A DNA stretch of 46,970 nucleotides, taken from JAZDKP01 sp043802925 (GTDB taxonomy: Bacteria > Fibrobacterota > OXYB2-FULL-49-7 > JAEUSG01). The notes under the pieces were generated by a model. That model saw nothing but the letters and a program-made list of their open reading frames with translations, searched no databases and was not told where the DNA came from. Position 1 is the first letter of the stretch. Every line of letters starts with the position of its first letter. This document shows positions 23,401 to 33,100 of this stretch, piece by piece. The DNA is taken from NCBI GenBank assembly GCA_043802925.1, contig JAZDKP010000255.1, forward strand, positions 1 through 46,970. The letters are read 5' to 3'. The position numbers and the translations under genes were made by a program.

Positions 23401-25889
23401 AGACTGTGCGCCAAACACTCGAGCAGCAGCGTCAGGAGCGTGAAAAAGCGTTCCAGGACAAGGCAAGGGCCGAAGAGGAGGTGCGGCGCAAGGCGCTCGA
23501 CGCGGACCGTGCGCGCATTGACGCGGAGCGGGCTGCCGTTGAACAACGCCGCAAACGGATGGAAGACAGCCTTGCCACCGTGGAATCGGACCGGCTGACG
23601 CGCATGGCGGACGAACGGGCGAAACTGGAAAAGGACCTTGCCGACAAGCTGGCGCGCGAAAAAGGGGCGCTGGCCGATAAAGAGCGGGCGCTCTCGGAGC
23701 AGCGCAAGGCGGACGCGCTTTCCATGACGCGTGAAAAGGAGTCGCTGACACGCGAGAAAGAGACACTGTCACGCACCACTGAGAAATCGCAGGCCGATTT
23801 TATGGCCCGCCTCAAGACCGAAACGGACCGCCGCATCCGTTTTGTGGAGGATTCCCTCAGGGGCTATTATGAAAAGCGGGGGACGGAGCAGGAACGGCTC
23901 CGGCTCTCGGACATGACGCGGGAACGGTCGCGGCTCGACAGTGTGAGCGCGGCCATGGCCCTCGAATCAAAGCAGCGTGTGGAAGCGCGTGAAAAGGAAC
24001 TGGCCCGTTCCAAGGCCGAGGGCGAACGCGAGGTGGCGCAGGCCCGCGAAAAAAACCAGGCGCGGCTTGATGAGGAAAGGAAGCGGCTTGATAGTCTGCG
24101 GATTGCGGGTGAGACGGAGAATGCCCGCAAAGGCAAAGAGCGTGAGGCCGCGCTTTCGGCGCAGGAAGCGCAGACGAAAAAAGCGCTTGAGGAGGAACGG
24201 CAGAAGGCATTAAAGGCGCTCGACGAGGAAAAAACACGCATCCAGAAGGAAAAAGAGGCCTTTGCCGACAAGCAGAAAAAGATGGCCGAGGACATCAAGG
24301 CCAAGGAAAGCGTGTGGCAGAAGCAGGAGGCGCAGCGTCTTACGGACCAGAAACGGCAGCTTGACTCCATCCAGACGGCCAGGAACGCGGCCCTGAACGA
24401 ACAGAAGAAGAAACTCGATGTGCAGCGGCAGGGTATGGAAACACTCGCAAAGGAGATGGAGGAGAAAAATAAGCTGGCGCAGGAGGAACTGACTCGCATG
24501 CGGCAGTCCCTTGAGGCTGAAATGGCCAAGTTTGAGGAGGCCAAGAAAGCCAAGGAACAGCTCAAGACGCAGGAAAAATCATTGTCCTCGGAGGACTTTT
24601 TCTTTAACGAGGAGGCCACGGGTGCAATCGAAACAAAAATGAGTGCCGCGGACTCCCTGCGCCAGGTTGCGCAGAAGCAGATTGATGCGGAAAAGGCCAC
24701 TCTGACCTCCCAAAAAACGGCGCTGGAGGCCGAACAGAAAGCGCTCGCCGCCAATCTCGAAGAAGAACGCAGGAAAATGGAAACGGCCCGTCTTGCAGCA
24801 GAGGAGCTCAAAAAAAAGGCGGTCGAGGACATGGAGTCCGCTAAAAAGCGGATGGAGGAGGAGAAGCAGCGCCGCGAACAGGAATTTTCGCAGAAGCTCA
24901 AGCTCGAAGAACTGGAAAACAAAAAGCGGCTGGCCGAAGAGCAGAAAGCCTTGGAAATCGAGCGGGTCCGAATCGCCGCGCAGCAGAAGCAGGTGGAGGA
25001 CAGTCTTAAAGCAGTCCAGCAGAACGCGCTCAAGGACATTGAGGCTGAACGCACCCGCTTCCGCGCGGAGCAGGAGGCGAACGCCAAACGCGACGCGGCC
25101 CGGCTCGAGATTGAGCGCGCGGGCCTGTTGACGCGTCAAAAGAGCGTGGAGGACAGCCTGAAGCGGGTTGAGGCTGAGAACCGGAAAAATCTTGAAGCGG
25201 AAAAACAGAAGGCCATGGCCGCAGTCCAGGCCGAGGCCCAGGCCGAACGGGCGCGCGTCGAAGCCGAGCGCCTCGCGCTCCTCGGCCGCCAGAAGGCGCT
25301 GGAAGACAGCCTGACACGTGCCGCGCAAAGCGGCCGCGCATCCATGGAAAAGGGGCTCGCGGACGAACGGCGCAGGCTTGATGACGAGCGCAAACGATTG
25401 CAGGAGGAACGGCAGGCTTTTGAAGAGGAAAAGCGCAAGTGGCGCGAGGCGCACGCCACGGCCACGGAACTGCCCGAGACCGCCTCGCCCGGGTCCGGCG
25501 CAGCTCCGGCCGCACCGTCTGCCCCTGTGGACACCGCGTTCAATAACAGCTTCGGCGAATTTATCAAGAGTGTGGACGGGCAGCTTACCGGGCCCAAGCG
25601 TTCGTTTGACGATGTGAACATGGCGCTTTCGCCCGTGGTGTCGGATCTCATGGGACTTTACTTTAAAATTCAGAGCAAGGAACCGGAACTTCAAGGACAG
25701 ATTGTCATGAGTTTCATTATCAAGACTTCGGGCGAGGTACAGAACGTCAAGGTCATGACCAATACGCTGAATAATGCGAAAATAGAGGAGCAGGCCGTCG
25801 CGGCTTTCTCGAAGAGTAAGTTCCCTGCGTTGGGCGAGGGCGGCAGGGCCATGCTGGTGACGTATCCGATTGTGTTTATGGGGCGGTAA
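20478..25889 (+). CDS. giant SH3 / coiled-coil envelope protein with AgmX/PglI-like C-terminal domain
   Basis: An 1,803-residue exported protein. From GTG 20478 (SD GGAGGG 5 nt upstream, within a palindromic repeat) a signal peptide LRSFLFLLLLSVLPAWAG ends near residue 33. In-frame TTG 20496 and 20505 are alternatives; ATG 20316 would add 54 repeat-encoded residues before the signal. Three bacterial SH3 domains follow (about 40-96 with NNLNLRAQPS, 135-194 with NINVREQPS, 216-284 with VVVRSGPS). A coiled coil of about 1,350 residues, rich in Glu, Lys, Arg, Gln and Ala, spans about 308-1657. It is interrupted by three copies of a unit containing EDFFFN[ED]EA[AT]G (at 501, 894 and 1372). The final 110 residues (IVMSFIIKTSGEVQNVKVM, then FPALGEG and VTYPIVFMG) resemble AgmX/PglI and TonB C-terminal domains. 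It probably spans the periplasm between cell wall and outer membrane. Confidence 0.85.
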   Translation: MGEFPHLSGLACQHLLRSFLFLLLLSVLPAWAGDSVFYCGVNNLNLRAQPSAGGALITQIDFGRPLVLLDRYQDWVKVFVNKDTVGWVKQAYLLSEVNLKCLSGTSEKARTDFQAFKTTPRAAKVLEPVAVAASVKFVYIIKENINVREQPSVTAGIAARASFGAFFEVRRTQGEWFLITLPDKRDGWILSSLTGDKASLDRELNRRFTSGKIEAKCVKIVRGSSKTQRVVVRSGPSADAPVIAYVFPGDTLLIADQCGGYSRAAMPGGGGWVADLLLFIDTAMTRFREGERIPIQDLQTPERVEIPYLRGSEAAEARENQGTLQAEDKQRQLDSLRSVFAGREREIRADMDRRLSEQKAESQQKLTEEKVRRESALRERDEQLQKTLASFESEKRALADKLKQRETEWKSSQEAWLASQKEQLEALKRERDDQLKRRQEAMEAEKAGVEKLAKDVEEKTRQAQEEIQRLRKQLEDEIARFEKARKEGETLKKEERAMSEEDFFFNEEAAGKLESKMDVTDSLKKSAEAAVSHERDELARQKKANEEEQQALRRKLEEDRERITSERRAMELERQKQEQEIIQAQRTLEQEKKERERTFAEERRAQEAEAKKQMAEAGARLEEERKGLQKLRLASADSLKAFEAGLRVSIEAERKKQEAEVQSRLTGERSRLDAEKAALADKSKALDAEALKRRAELEREYQEKRKQDEAQRGRSSENLAREKQQLDSVRASLEKQSQKAREQAERGLRERDEAARKALEDEKKRNLKVVADREAKIQADQAKFEARQKVAEEEQKRKEESWKKDEESRQAKETAKIETLRKAQESAFLAQQQRLTAQKVEMERFSREMEEKNRKAQEEIAQMKKALEEQMARFEEAKKAKETLKKEETAMADEDFFFNDEATGNLEKKMSSADSLKAAAEAQIAKEKENMETQRRAMEAEQASIRKKQQEQAQMLEKENAALETRKKMSADSLQTVRQTLEQQRQEREKAFQDKARAEEEVRRKALDADRARIDAERAAVEQRRKRMEDSLATVESDRLTRMADERAKLEKDLADKLAREKGALADKERALSEQRKADALSMTREKESLTREKETLSRTTEKSQADFMARLKTETDRRIRFVEDSLRGYYEKRGTEQERLRLSDMTRERSRLDSVSAAMALESKQRVEAREKELARSKAEGEREVAQAREKNQARLDEERKRLDSLRIAGETENARKGKEREAALSAQEAQTKKALEEERQKALKALDEEKTRIQKEKEAFADKQKKMAEDIKAKESVWQKQEAQRLTDQKRQLDSIQTARNAALNEQKKKLDVQRQGMETLAKEMEEKNKLAQEELTRMRQSLEAEMAKFEEAKKAKEQLKTQEKSLSSEDFFFNEEATGAIETKMSAADSLRQVAQKQIDAEKATLTSQKTALEAEQKALAANLEEERRKMETARLAAEELKKKAVEDMESAKKRMEEEKQRREQEFSQKLKLEELENKKRLAEEQKALEIERVRIAAQQKQVEDSLKAVQQNALKDIEAERTRFRAEQEANAKRDAARLEIERAGLLTRQKSVEDSLKRVEAENRKNLEAEKQKAMAAVQAEAQAERARVEAERLALLGRQKALEDSLTRAAQSGRASMEKGLADERRRLDDERKRLQEERQAFEEEKRKWREAHATATELPETASPGSGAAPAAPSAPVDTAFNNSFGEFIKSVDGQLTGPKRSFDDVNMALSPVVSDLMGLYFKIQSKEPELQGQIVMSFIIKTSGEVQNVKVMTNTLNNAKIEEQAVAAFSKSKFPALGEGGRAMLVTYPIVFMGR
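21820..24700 (+). repeat. three-copy EDFFFN unit inside the coiled-coil protein
   Basis: An approximately 85-residue unit occurs three times: a helix like LAKxxEEKxxxAQEEIxR, a RFEEAKKAKETLKKEE segment, then EDFFFN-x-EA-x-G and a K-x-x-x-x-DSLK helix. The EDFFFN hexapeptides are encoded at 21978-21995, 23157-23174 and 24591-24608, 393 and 478 codons apart. The aromatic, Gly-containing core is unlike the heptad-type sequence around it. Confidence 0.85.
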
Positions 25890-26032
25890 CTCACCCCCTT
25901 CCCCCCTCTCTCTCAGAGAGAGGGGGCTTGGATTTAGCGCAAAGAAAATGATGAAAAAGTTTAATCGATGGGTTTTAACTCACCCCCTTCCCCCCTCTCT
26001 CTGCGAGAGAGGGGGGGAAAGGGGGGTGAGTT
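25888..26032. mobile_element. MITE/REP-like palindromic unit 2
   Basis: A 145-bp unit whose left end overlaps the TAA stop of the coiled-coil gene. The left hairpin has arms CCCCCTCTCTCT / AGAGAGAGGGGG (25902-25926). The right hairpin at 25977-26032 is nearly perfect over about 25 bp per arm, running from AACTCACCCCC to GGGGGGTGAGTT around a TGC centre. It has the same architecture as the unit at 20348-20488. Its right edge lies on the likely start codon of the AMIN-like gene. Confidence 0.75.
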
Positions 26033-26963
26033 GAAGATTATTTTTCTATTATTGCTTCTCGCCTTCACGTCTGCCTTTGCCCGCGACTGGAGCGTGCTGC
26101 AGAAGGTCGAGTGGGAGCGTGACACGACTCAGAGCGGCACCATCCAGCTCCGTTTCACCCTCAAGGACCCGCCCAACTACTACCCGGTCTTTTTCGAGGA
26201 GGATCCGCCCGCGATGCGCATCGTGTTCAGCGGGACGCGCCTGGATTCGAACATGACCGAGGTCCGCACCGTGCCCCCGCCGCTCACGGGGTTCAGCGTC
26301 ACGGAAAAGCGGTTGGCCAAGGGCGATCCGGTCACGCAAATTGCCATTGGGCTTGAAAAGAAGTGTCCTTTCACCACAAAGTTGGAGAAGGACGTCATTA
26401 CGCTTTCCATCGATGTTTCATCGCTCATCCGCGGGAACAAGATTATTGTTGATAAGAAGGAATCCGCGGAGGGCGTAAACCGGGTGCGCAATATTTCGGT
26501 GCAGGAGACGTCGAACAATGTTGAAATCATGCTGACGCTGGCCTCCCCGGCAATGGGGTTTTCCGCGTACACGCTTGACAGCACTCCTCGGCTGGTGGTG
26601 GACCTGCCCGGGGTCCTGGCCGACTCGGCCGCTGCCCGCGCGGTTGATATTGCGCCGGTCTGCACGCTCATGACCATCGCAAAAGAGAATTTTACGCGAC
26701 TTGTCTTTTCGCTAAAAAAGAAAGTCGACGTCAAAACCATGCAGAAAGGCAACCGGCTGAGCCTTCTTCTGCCGCGTGAAAAAAGTATGATGGAACGCAA
26801 CAAAAAATGGGTCTATCTGTCCGCGAGCGCTTTACTTTTAGGCGGGGTCGGGGGGGCTGTCATGCTTATGGGCGGGGATGAAGGGGCGAAACCGGCAACG
26901 GACGAAACGCCGGCTGGCGACAACTGGCGGACCAAACCGCCGCACCCGAGTGAAATTCCATAA
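26031..26963 (+). CDS. exported AMIN-domain-like protein with C-terminal hydrophobic segment
   Basis: A 310-residue protein. TTG 26031 is chosen because GGGGGGTGAG, the palindrome edge, lies directly upstream and the signal peptide (LKIIFLLLLLAFTSAFA) begins at once. ATG 25968 would translate through the palindrome and add 21 residues. Two beta-rich halves follow (about 20-130 and 140-250), with AMIN-like strands such as TSNNVEIMLTL, then TPRLVVDLPGVLADS, and FTRLVFSLKKKV near 220-231. AMIN domains direct envelope proteins such as AmiC and PilQ to peptidoglycan. A Gly-rich hydrophobic stretch (YLSASALLLGGVGGAVMLMG, about 260-283) precedes a short hydrophilic tail. It is the last gene of the co-directional cluster. 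The AMIN assignment is from pattern only. Confidence 0.68.
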   Translation: MKIIFLLLLLAFTSAFARDWSVLQKVEWERDTTQSGTIQLRFTLKDPPNYYPVFFEEDPPAMRIVFSGTRLDSNMTEVRTVPPPLTGFSVTEKRLAKGDPVTQIAIGLEKKCPFTTKLEKDVITLSIDVSSLIRGNKIIVDKKESAEGVNRVRNISVQETSNNVEIMLTLASPAMGFSAYTLDSTPRLVVDLPGVLADSAAARAVDIAPVCTLMTIAKENFTRLVFSLKKKVDVKTMQKGNRLSLLLPREKSMMERNKKWVYLSASALLLGGVGGAVMLMGGDEGAKPATDETPAGDNWRTKPPHPSEIP

Positions 26964-27190
26964 TAAATACATATGGTCAATTAAATAAGCTTATATCAAT
27001 ATGTTTAATAATATGTTAAAATGTAAAATGTTGTTTGCCACGCTAACTCTGCTTAATCAAGTTAATACATTAAACCATTAAATGTATGATATGGATCACA
27101 GAATTTTATACAAATACTATATACATAGCGTATATAAGCCTAAAGTCTTATATAAAAAAGTTAACATTTCTAAAAATCTTATATAAATAA
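26964..27190. other. AT-rich region upstream of the giant surface protein gene
   Basis: This 227-bp gap contrasts sharply in base composition with both neighbours. It contains an inverted repeat TATATAC-ATAGC-GTATATA (27118-27136) and a direct repeat TCTTATATAAA (27146-27156 and 27177-27187). Several TATA-rich words could serve as -10 boxes. I found no ORF with coding character and no hairpin-plus-T-run terminator. Confidence 0.5.
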
Positions 27191-30100
27191 ATGCCGGAAT
27201 CTTTACACAACGATATTCTGAGCCTTGCCGCAATCCGGATCCGTTCGGGTACGCTGAATCGCTATTTATCAAGATTGATGATTGTGCTGTGGGTGCTGCA
27301 GGTGGCTCTGCCGGCGTCGGGTGGGATGCAGCCCAATGCTGGCCGTCGTGGTTTCACATCGTCCATCTCCACGGATGCGCAGGCTTCGCCTGAGAGTGTG
27401 ATGCAGGGCGCGGGCGCGGGGTTTCCGCTTTTGCTGGTCCCCGTGCTGCTCGCCGCCCTTGCGCGGCCTTCGCACGCAGTGCGGGACACTCTTTTCAGCG
27501 AAGATTTCGAATCCATGACAACCGCGGATTCCCTTGCCTGGGATTGGATGGTCGGGTATTGTACGCACTATAACTGGAAATGGGGTGTCCCCTCCGGCTC
27601 TGGAACCTATCCGGCGACCGGACACAGTGGTACCAAGCTCCTTTCGACCAGCCTGACGGCCACCTATCCCAATTCGCAGAGCGATTATCTTGAAACGCCG
27701 TTTGTCCGGACCGAGGGCTTGCTGAGCGCCAAGTTCTACATGTGGAACTGGATCCGCGCCGCCACCAACGACGGAGGCTATGTCCGCGCCGAGAACGGGG
27801 TTGACCGCATGATGTATACCCTGACGCCCCTCGATGGATACGATGGCGCAGTGTCAAGTCTTGGCGGTTATAACGGGTTTACGGGATTGACAGGGGTCTG
27901 GGCGCGGGACTCGTTCGACCTGGCCAATGTGCTTTTCATGGATTCGCTCCGCATGGCCTTCCGTTTCGCCAGCACCGCCACTACGGTGGATCGCGGCTGG
28001 TTCATCGACGACATCATGGTGATCGGCAGCAACCCCACCCCGCAGGTTTTCGCCCCGGGCGGCTCCGCGGGCGGGGTCATGTGCTCCGTGTATGTGGACG
28101 GGAGCGGAAATGCATCGGCCCGCTACGGCATCCACGACAGTTCCAATGTCGCCATCACCACCGAGCTTTATTACCGGCTCTTCAATTGCAATTCCTGGAC
28201 AACCGCCAACTATAAAAGCGGGGACTGGGGCACGGTAACGGCCACGGACAAGACCGTCATCCGTTCTGTTTTGTGGAGCGCCGCGACACAACTGGGCGAG
28301 GTCGACACTACGATTGCCATCAAATTGACATTTACGGACAACCATTCGCTCGACAGTTCGGTCACGGCCCTTACCGCGATTGACACCCGGCTTCCGTCCG
28401 CCTTCACCTCCTTTTCCGCTCCCACGGCGGGCACCAATAGCATGGGTCTGAGCTGGTCCGCAATCACGGAAACCCATTTCAGCAAGTACCAGGTCTGGAT
28501 TGGGACCGTGCAGAGCGAGGTCGTTAGCGAGAACGGCGGCGCCCAGAAATGGGACAATGCAAACGACGCGGCCCTAACCACGCTGATAACGACCGCAACG
28601 ACCGTGACCGGGCTCGCTGCGGGTACCGGATATTACATCAAGATTAAGGCTGTTGATACCTATGGCAACGTCCGCGTCTCTTCGGTCATTTACAAATCCA
28701 CCAACCCCACCCTGTCGCCCGTGGTCACCGGATGGACGCCCTCGACGCCGGTTCTCGCGGTGCAGCAGGGCCCCACGCTGGTCCGGATCGGCTACCAGGT
28801 GTCGGACGCGGACAACGGGACCGTGACCATTAAGGCGCAATACCAGATAGACGCCGGCGCCTGGAACGACATCACCCAATGCTCGGGCGACACCGGCGCG
28901 GGCATCACCACGTCGGACACGAAAAAGGACTCCATCGCGTGGAACGTGGCCACCGAACCCGGCATCGGCTCGAACTTCGACGACACATGCCGTGTCCGCG
29001 TCATCGCGTTCGATGGGACCCACCGCGACACCATGAACTCCCTGCCCTTCACCGTCGACACGCGCGCGCCCACCGGAATGACCGGCCTGACCTTTCCGGA
29101 CACCACGTATGCCACCATCAAGGTTGGCTGGACCGCGCCTACGGAAAAGAACTTCCACCATTACGAAATCTGGTGGGGCAAGGTGCAGGCCGACGTCATC
29201 AACCGGAGCACCGTGACCGCTGCCAAATGGGACGGTTCAAAAGATGTGGCGCTCTGGTCGGGCGCAACGACCTCCACGGTCATCGATGGCGTGAATGAGA
29301 ACACGACTTATTACTTCAAGATTTGGGCCTGCGACAGCGCGGGCAATTCCATGACACTGACCGATAAAAGCGTGGTTAAATCAACCGCCGTCACCACCTC
29401 TTTTCCCTATAGCGAAAACTTTGAATCCGGTTCCTCCGGATATTCGTTCCAGACGAACTGGGCCCGGACCAATGTGGGCGCCGCGCACAGCGGCACCTGG
29501 TATGCCGGCAACAGCGCGGCGTATCCCATCAATTGCGACATCAGCATGGTCACGCCCTCTTTCCGCATGACCGGTTTCACCAACGCCTGGTTTACATTCT
29601 GGCACAAGTATTTCTTTGAGTTCGCCTATGACGGTGGCGCCATCGAGGTGGATACGACAGGAAACGACAATTGGATGCAAGTCGTCCCAGCCAGCGATTA
29701 CGACAACGGTAACCTGCTCGGAAACGCCATGACCACCTACAACAACGACCTCGGTAACGGCCGCAAATGCTATACGGACAGCCTGAAGGTGTACGGCAAG
29801 GACAGCGTGGACCTTCTGCCCTATGTCAACGCCTCGCAAATCCGGCTCCGCTTCCGGGAAGGCAGCGACAACCTAGGCGGTCAATGGTCCGGTTGGCTGG
29901 TGGATGATATTTATGTTTATGGCTCAAACAACACCGCGCCCAGCATCACCGGGCCCGGGGGCGGATACCCGGCAACGGCAGGGCAGTCAGTGAACGGCAC
30001 AACCACGGTTTCGGCCACCTACCAGGTGTCGGATGCCGAGCAGTCCACGGTCATCGTCTCAGCGTACTACCAGGTCAATTCCTCGGGCTGGATTCTGCTC

Positions 30101-33100
30101 ACCGGCACGGGCGGCGAGTACGGCACGGTCTCCGCGACCAGCGGGAGCACCAACCGTACCCTCACGTGGAACGCGGGCACGCAGCTCGGTACCACGGACT
30201 TAACGAACTACCAGCTTCGCCTCATCGCATCCGACGGCGTACTCAAGGACACGATTTATTCAAACACTTTTACGGTTGACACAAAGGCCCCGGTCGGGCT
30301 GGCATCGTTTGCCGCGCTCGATTCCACAAAAACCTCCATCCATGTCGCCTGGGCTGCGCCCGCGGAAACGCGGTTCAACCATTATGAAATCTGGTACGGT
30401 GCGGACCCAACGCAGGTTGAAAACCGGAGCGGGGGCGCGCTGGAATGGGACAATGACAATGATGCGGCCCTGGCCACACTCTCCACGGCCACCACGACCC
30501 TGACCGGACTGGTGGCGGCCACAAAGTATTTCCTGCGGATATGGGCGGTTGACAGCCTGGGCAACGAAAGCGCCTCCACCACGGACAGCATGACCACGGA
30601 ACCCACTTCCGCGCCGGTCATTACGGGGTGGGACCCGGCGACGGTCATCGGGCACAACCAACTCAGTTACGACTCTTTGCGCATTGAGTACGAGGTCTAT
30701 GATGTGGATCTCGGGAACAGCACCCTCAGCGCGGATTATTGTGTCCAGGGCGGGACATGGGCGGCCCTGCCCACCCCCTATGCGGGATCCAACCTGGGCA
30801 GCGTGGCGGTCAGCCAGACCACGGACCGTTCCGTGCTCTGGAACATCGGCACGGACCTCGTCAATGTCGACTCCTTCTACCAGGTCCGCATCCGTGCAAC
30901 GGACGGCACCCACTACGACACCAACACCACGCCCTTGTTCCTGCTCGATACCAAAGCCCCGACCGGGTTGGCGGGACTGAGCATCGTGGATTCCACGAAT
31001 GTTTCGCTGGTGCTGACCTGGACTCCGGTTTCCACGGAACGCCACTTTGCCCGCTATGAAATTTATTACGGCACCACTCGCGCCAATGTTCTGAACCGGA
31101 CGGCCACCCTCCGCGGTCCCGCCCAATCAGCCAGGCTGAGCGTCATGTCAACAGCGCGCGACACCCTTTTCGGCCTGACCTACAACCAACTCTACTTCGT
31201 CAAAGTCTGGGCCTTTGATTCGTGCAACAACCTCATTGCCGGCAATTACGACAGCAGCTACTCCCGGATTGCGCCCATCACCACGCTGCCCTGGTCCGAC
31301 AACGTGGAAAATGGAAACGTGGGGTGGACCGGAAACTGTATCGGCCAGGACACGGGCTGGGACATCCGGAGTTATGTCATGCATTCAGGTACCCATGCCT
31401 GGAACCTGGGCAAGGGCCAATACCATGATACGCTGGACGCTTATCTTATATCGCCGCAGTTCAACCTGACCAGCCAGGCCGGCAATAAATTGCTGCTCTC
31501 CTTCTGGCATGAGGCTGAATTTGAAAGCGGAAATTACGATGGCGCTATCGTACAGGTTTCCACGAACGGCACCACCTGGAACACGGTGACGCCGGTCATG
31601 AACGGGTACAATGGAACCATTGATGATACTTACAGCAATCCGCTGGGCGCGGTGCCGGCATGGGTGGGGACATGGGGTTATAAGCGCAGCATTGTCGATA
31701 TGACGTCCTATGCCGGCCAAGCATACGTTAAATTCCGTTTCCGTGCCGGTACGGATCGCAGCGGATCGCGAAAAGGCTGGAATGTGGACGATATCACGCT
31801 GGCCGCGGACAATCCGCCGGACAATGACATGACGCTCAATGCCACGGTCCTCAACAGTAACTCCATCGAACTTTCCTGGAACCCGGGCGCCGTGGATTCT
31901 GTCACTGCGGACACCGTGGGAATATGGTATAAGAAAGGGACCGATTACCCGGACAGCGCCAATGATGTCACCGCTTTATTGGCGGGCAAGTATCCGATGA
32001 CCGTGAACAAGGATACGTTGACCGGCCAATATAATGGCGGCTATTATTTTGCCGCCTGTGTGCGAAATGTATGCAATCACTGGAGCGACACCAGCGGGTC
32101 CGCCGCTGCTTTTGCGACGCTCACGACCAGTGTCAATGAAGTGGCCTTAAACGCCGTGTCAGGGACCGGGGCCGCCAACACCTTCACCAATGGCGGGGGT
32201 GTTAATGTGGGCGTTAACCAATCCGCGGAAGGCGGCAGCCAGTCAACGGGTTTAAATACGGGTAAATACCTCTGCGTTCCCATCGCGGACACCACGTTGC
32301 CTTATTCAATCGATTCGGTCCAGGTGGAAGTCAAGGAAATGCATGGAACCGCGAACCGCGCATTCATGATAACCCTGTGGTCAGGCGGTGTCCTTGACAG
32401 CAGTGGCTCGCTGCAGAATACCGCGATCTCAACCTATGACACTTTTACCTGCGCGTGGGCCTTGGACCCGAACGGAAACACAACCTGGACGTGGGCGGCC
32501 GTTAATGCGCTTACGGCAGGGATTGTGACCGCAGCGGCCGGAACCTATACGGTTGATCGGGTTACGATCCATGCTTTCTATTCCCCCAAGCCCCCGCAGT
32601 TGTTCGATACCCTCGGTGCAACGACCACGCTCCAGGCCGCTCAACGGACCGATGGCAGCGATACGCTGGATATATATTATCAGCTTCGTGATTTGGACAA
32701 TACGGTTGTCACGGTCACGCCTCAATACCGGAACAAGTTGTCAGGGACCTGGACGAATCTGACAAGCATGAAAGGGGACACAGGCAGGGTCACGGCCACG
32801 GACTCCAGTGTTCACCGCCGGATTCGCTGGTATGCCGCGGGACAACTCGGGACATCATTCAGTTCGGACTCCATTCAGATACGTGTGAATGCCGATGACA
32901 GCATGTACCAGCCTTCGCTGACCCGGGCCGCGGCGGACATCAAAATTGATACCAAGTTTCCGACCGTGGATACGGCTGTTTTCATCACGGACGGTACACT
33001 GAATGCCGGCGCCACCTCCTTCAGCCTTGATGCATCGTTTATTGAAACCCATCCCGTCACTACGGTCTATTCCTACAAGCTGAACAACGGGGCCAAGGTC

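Noticed and set aside
20535..25694. Minus-strand frames of 338-406 residues opposite the coiled-coil gene
   Set aside because: Ser/Arg/Phe-rich translations are the mirror of the Glu/Lys/Arg heptad codons and have no domain pattern.
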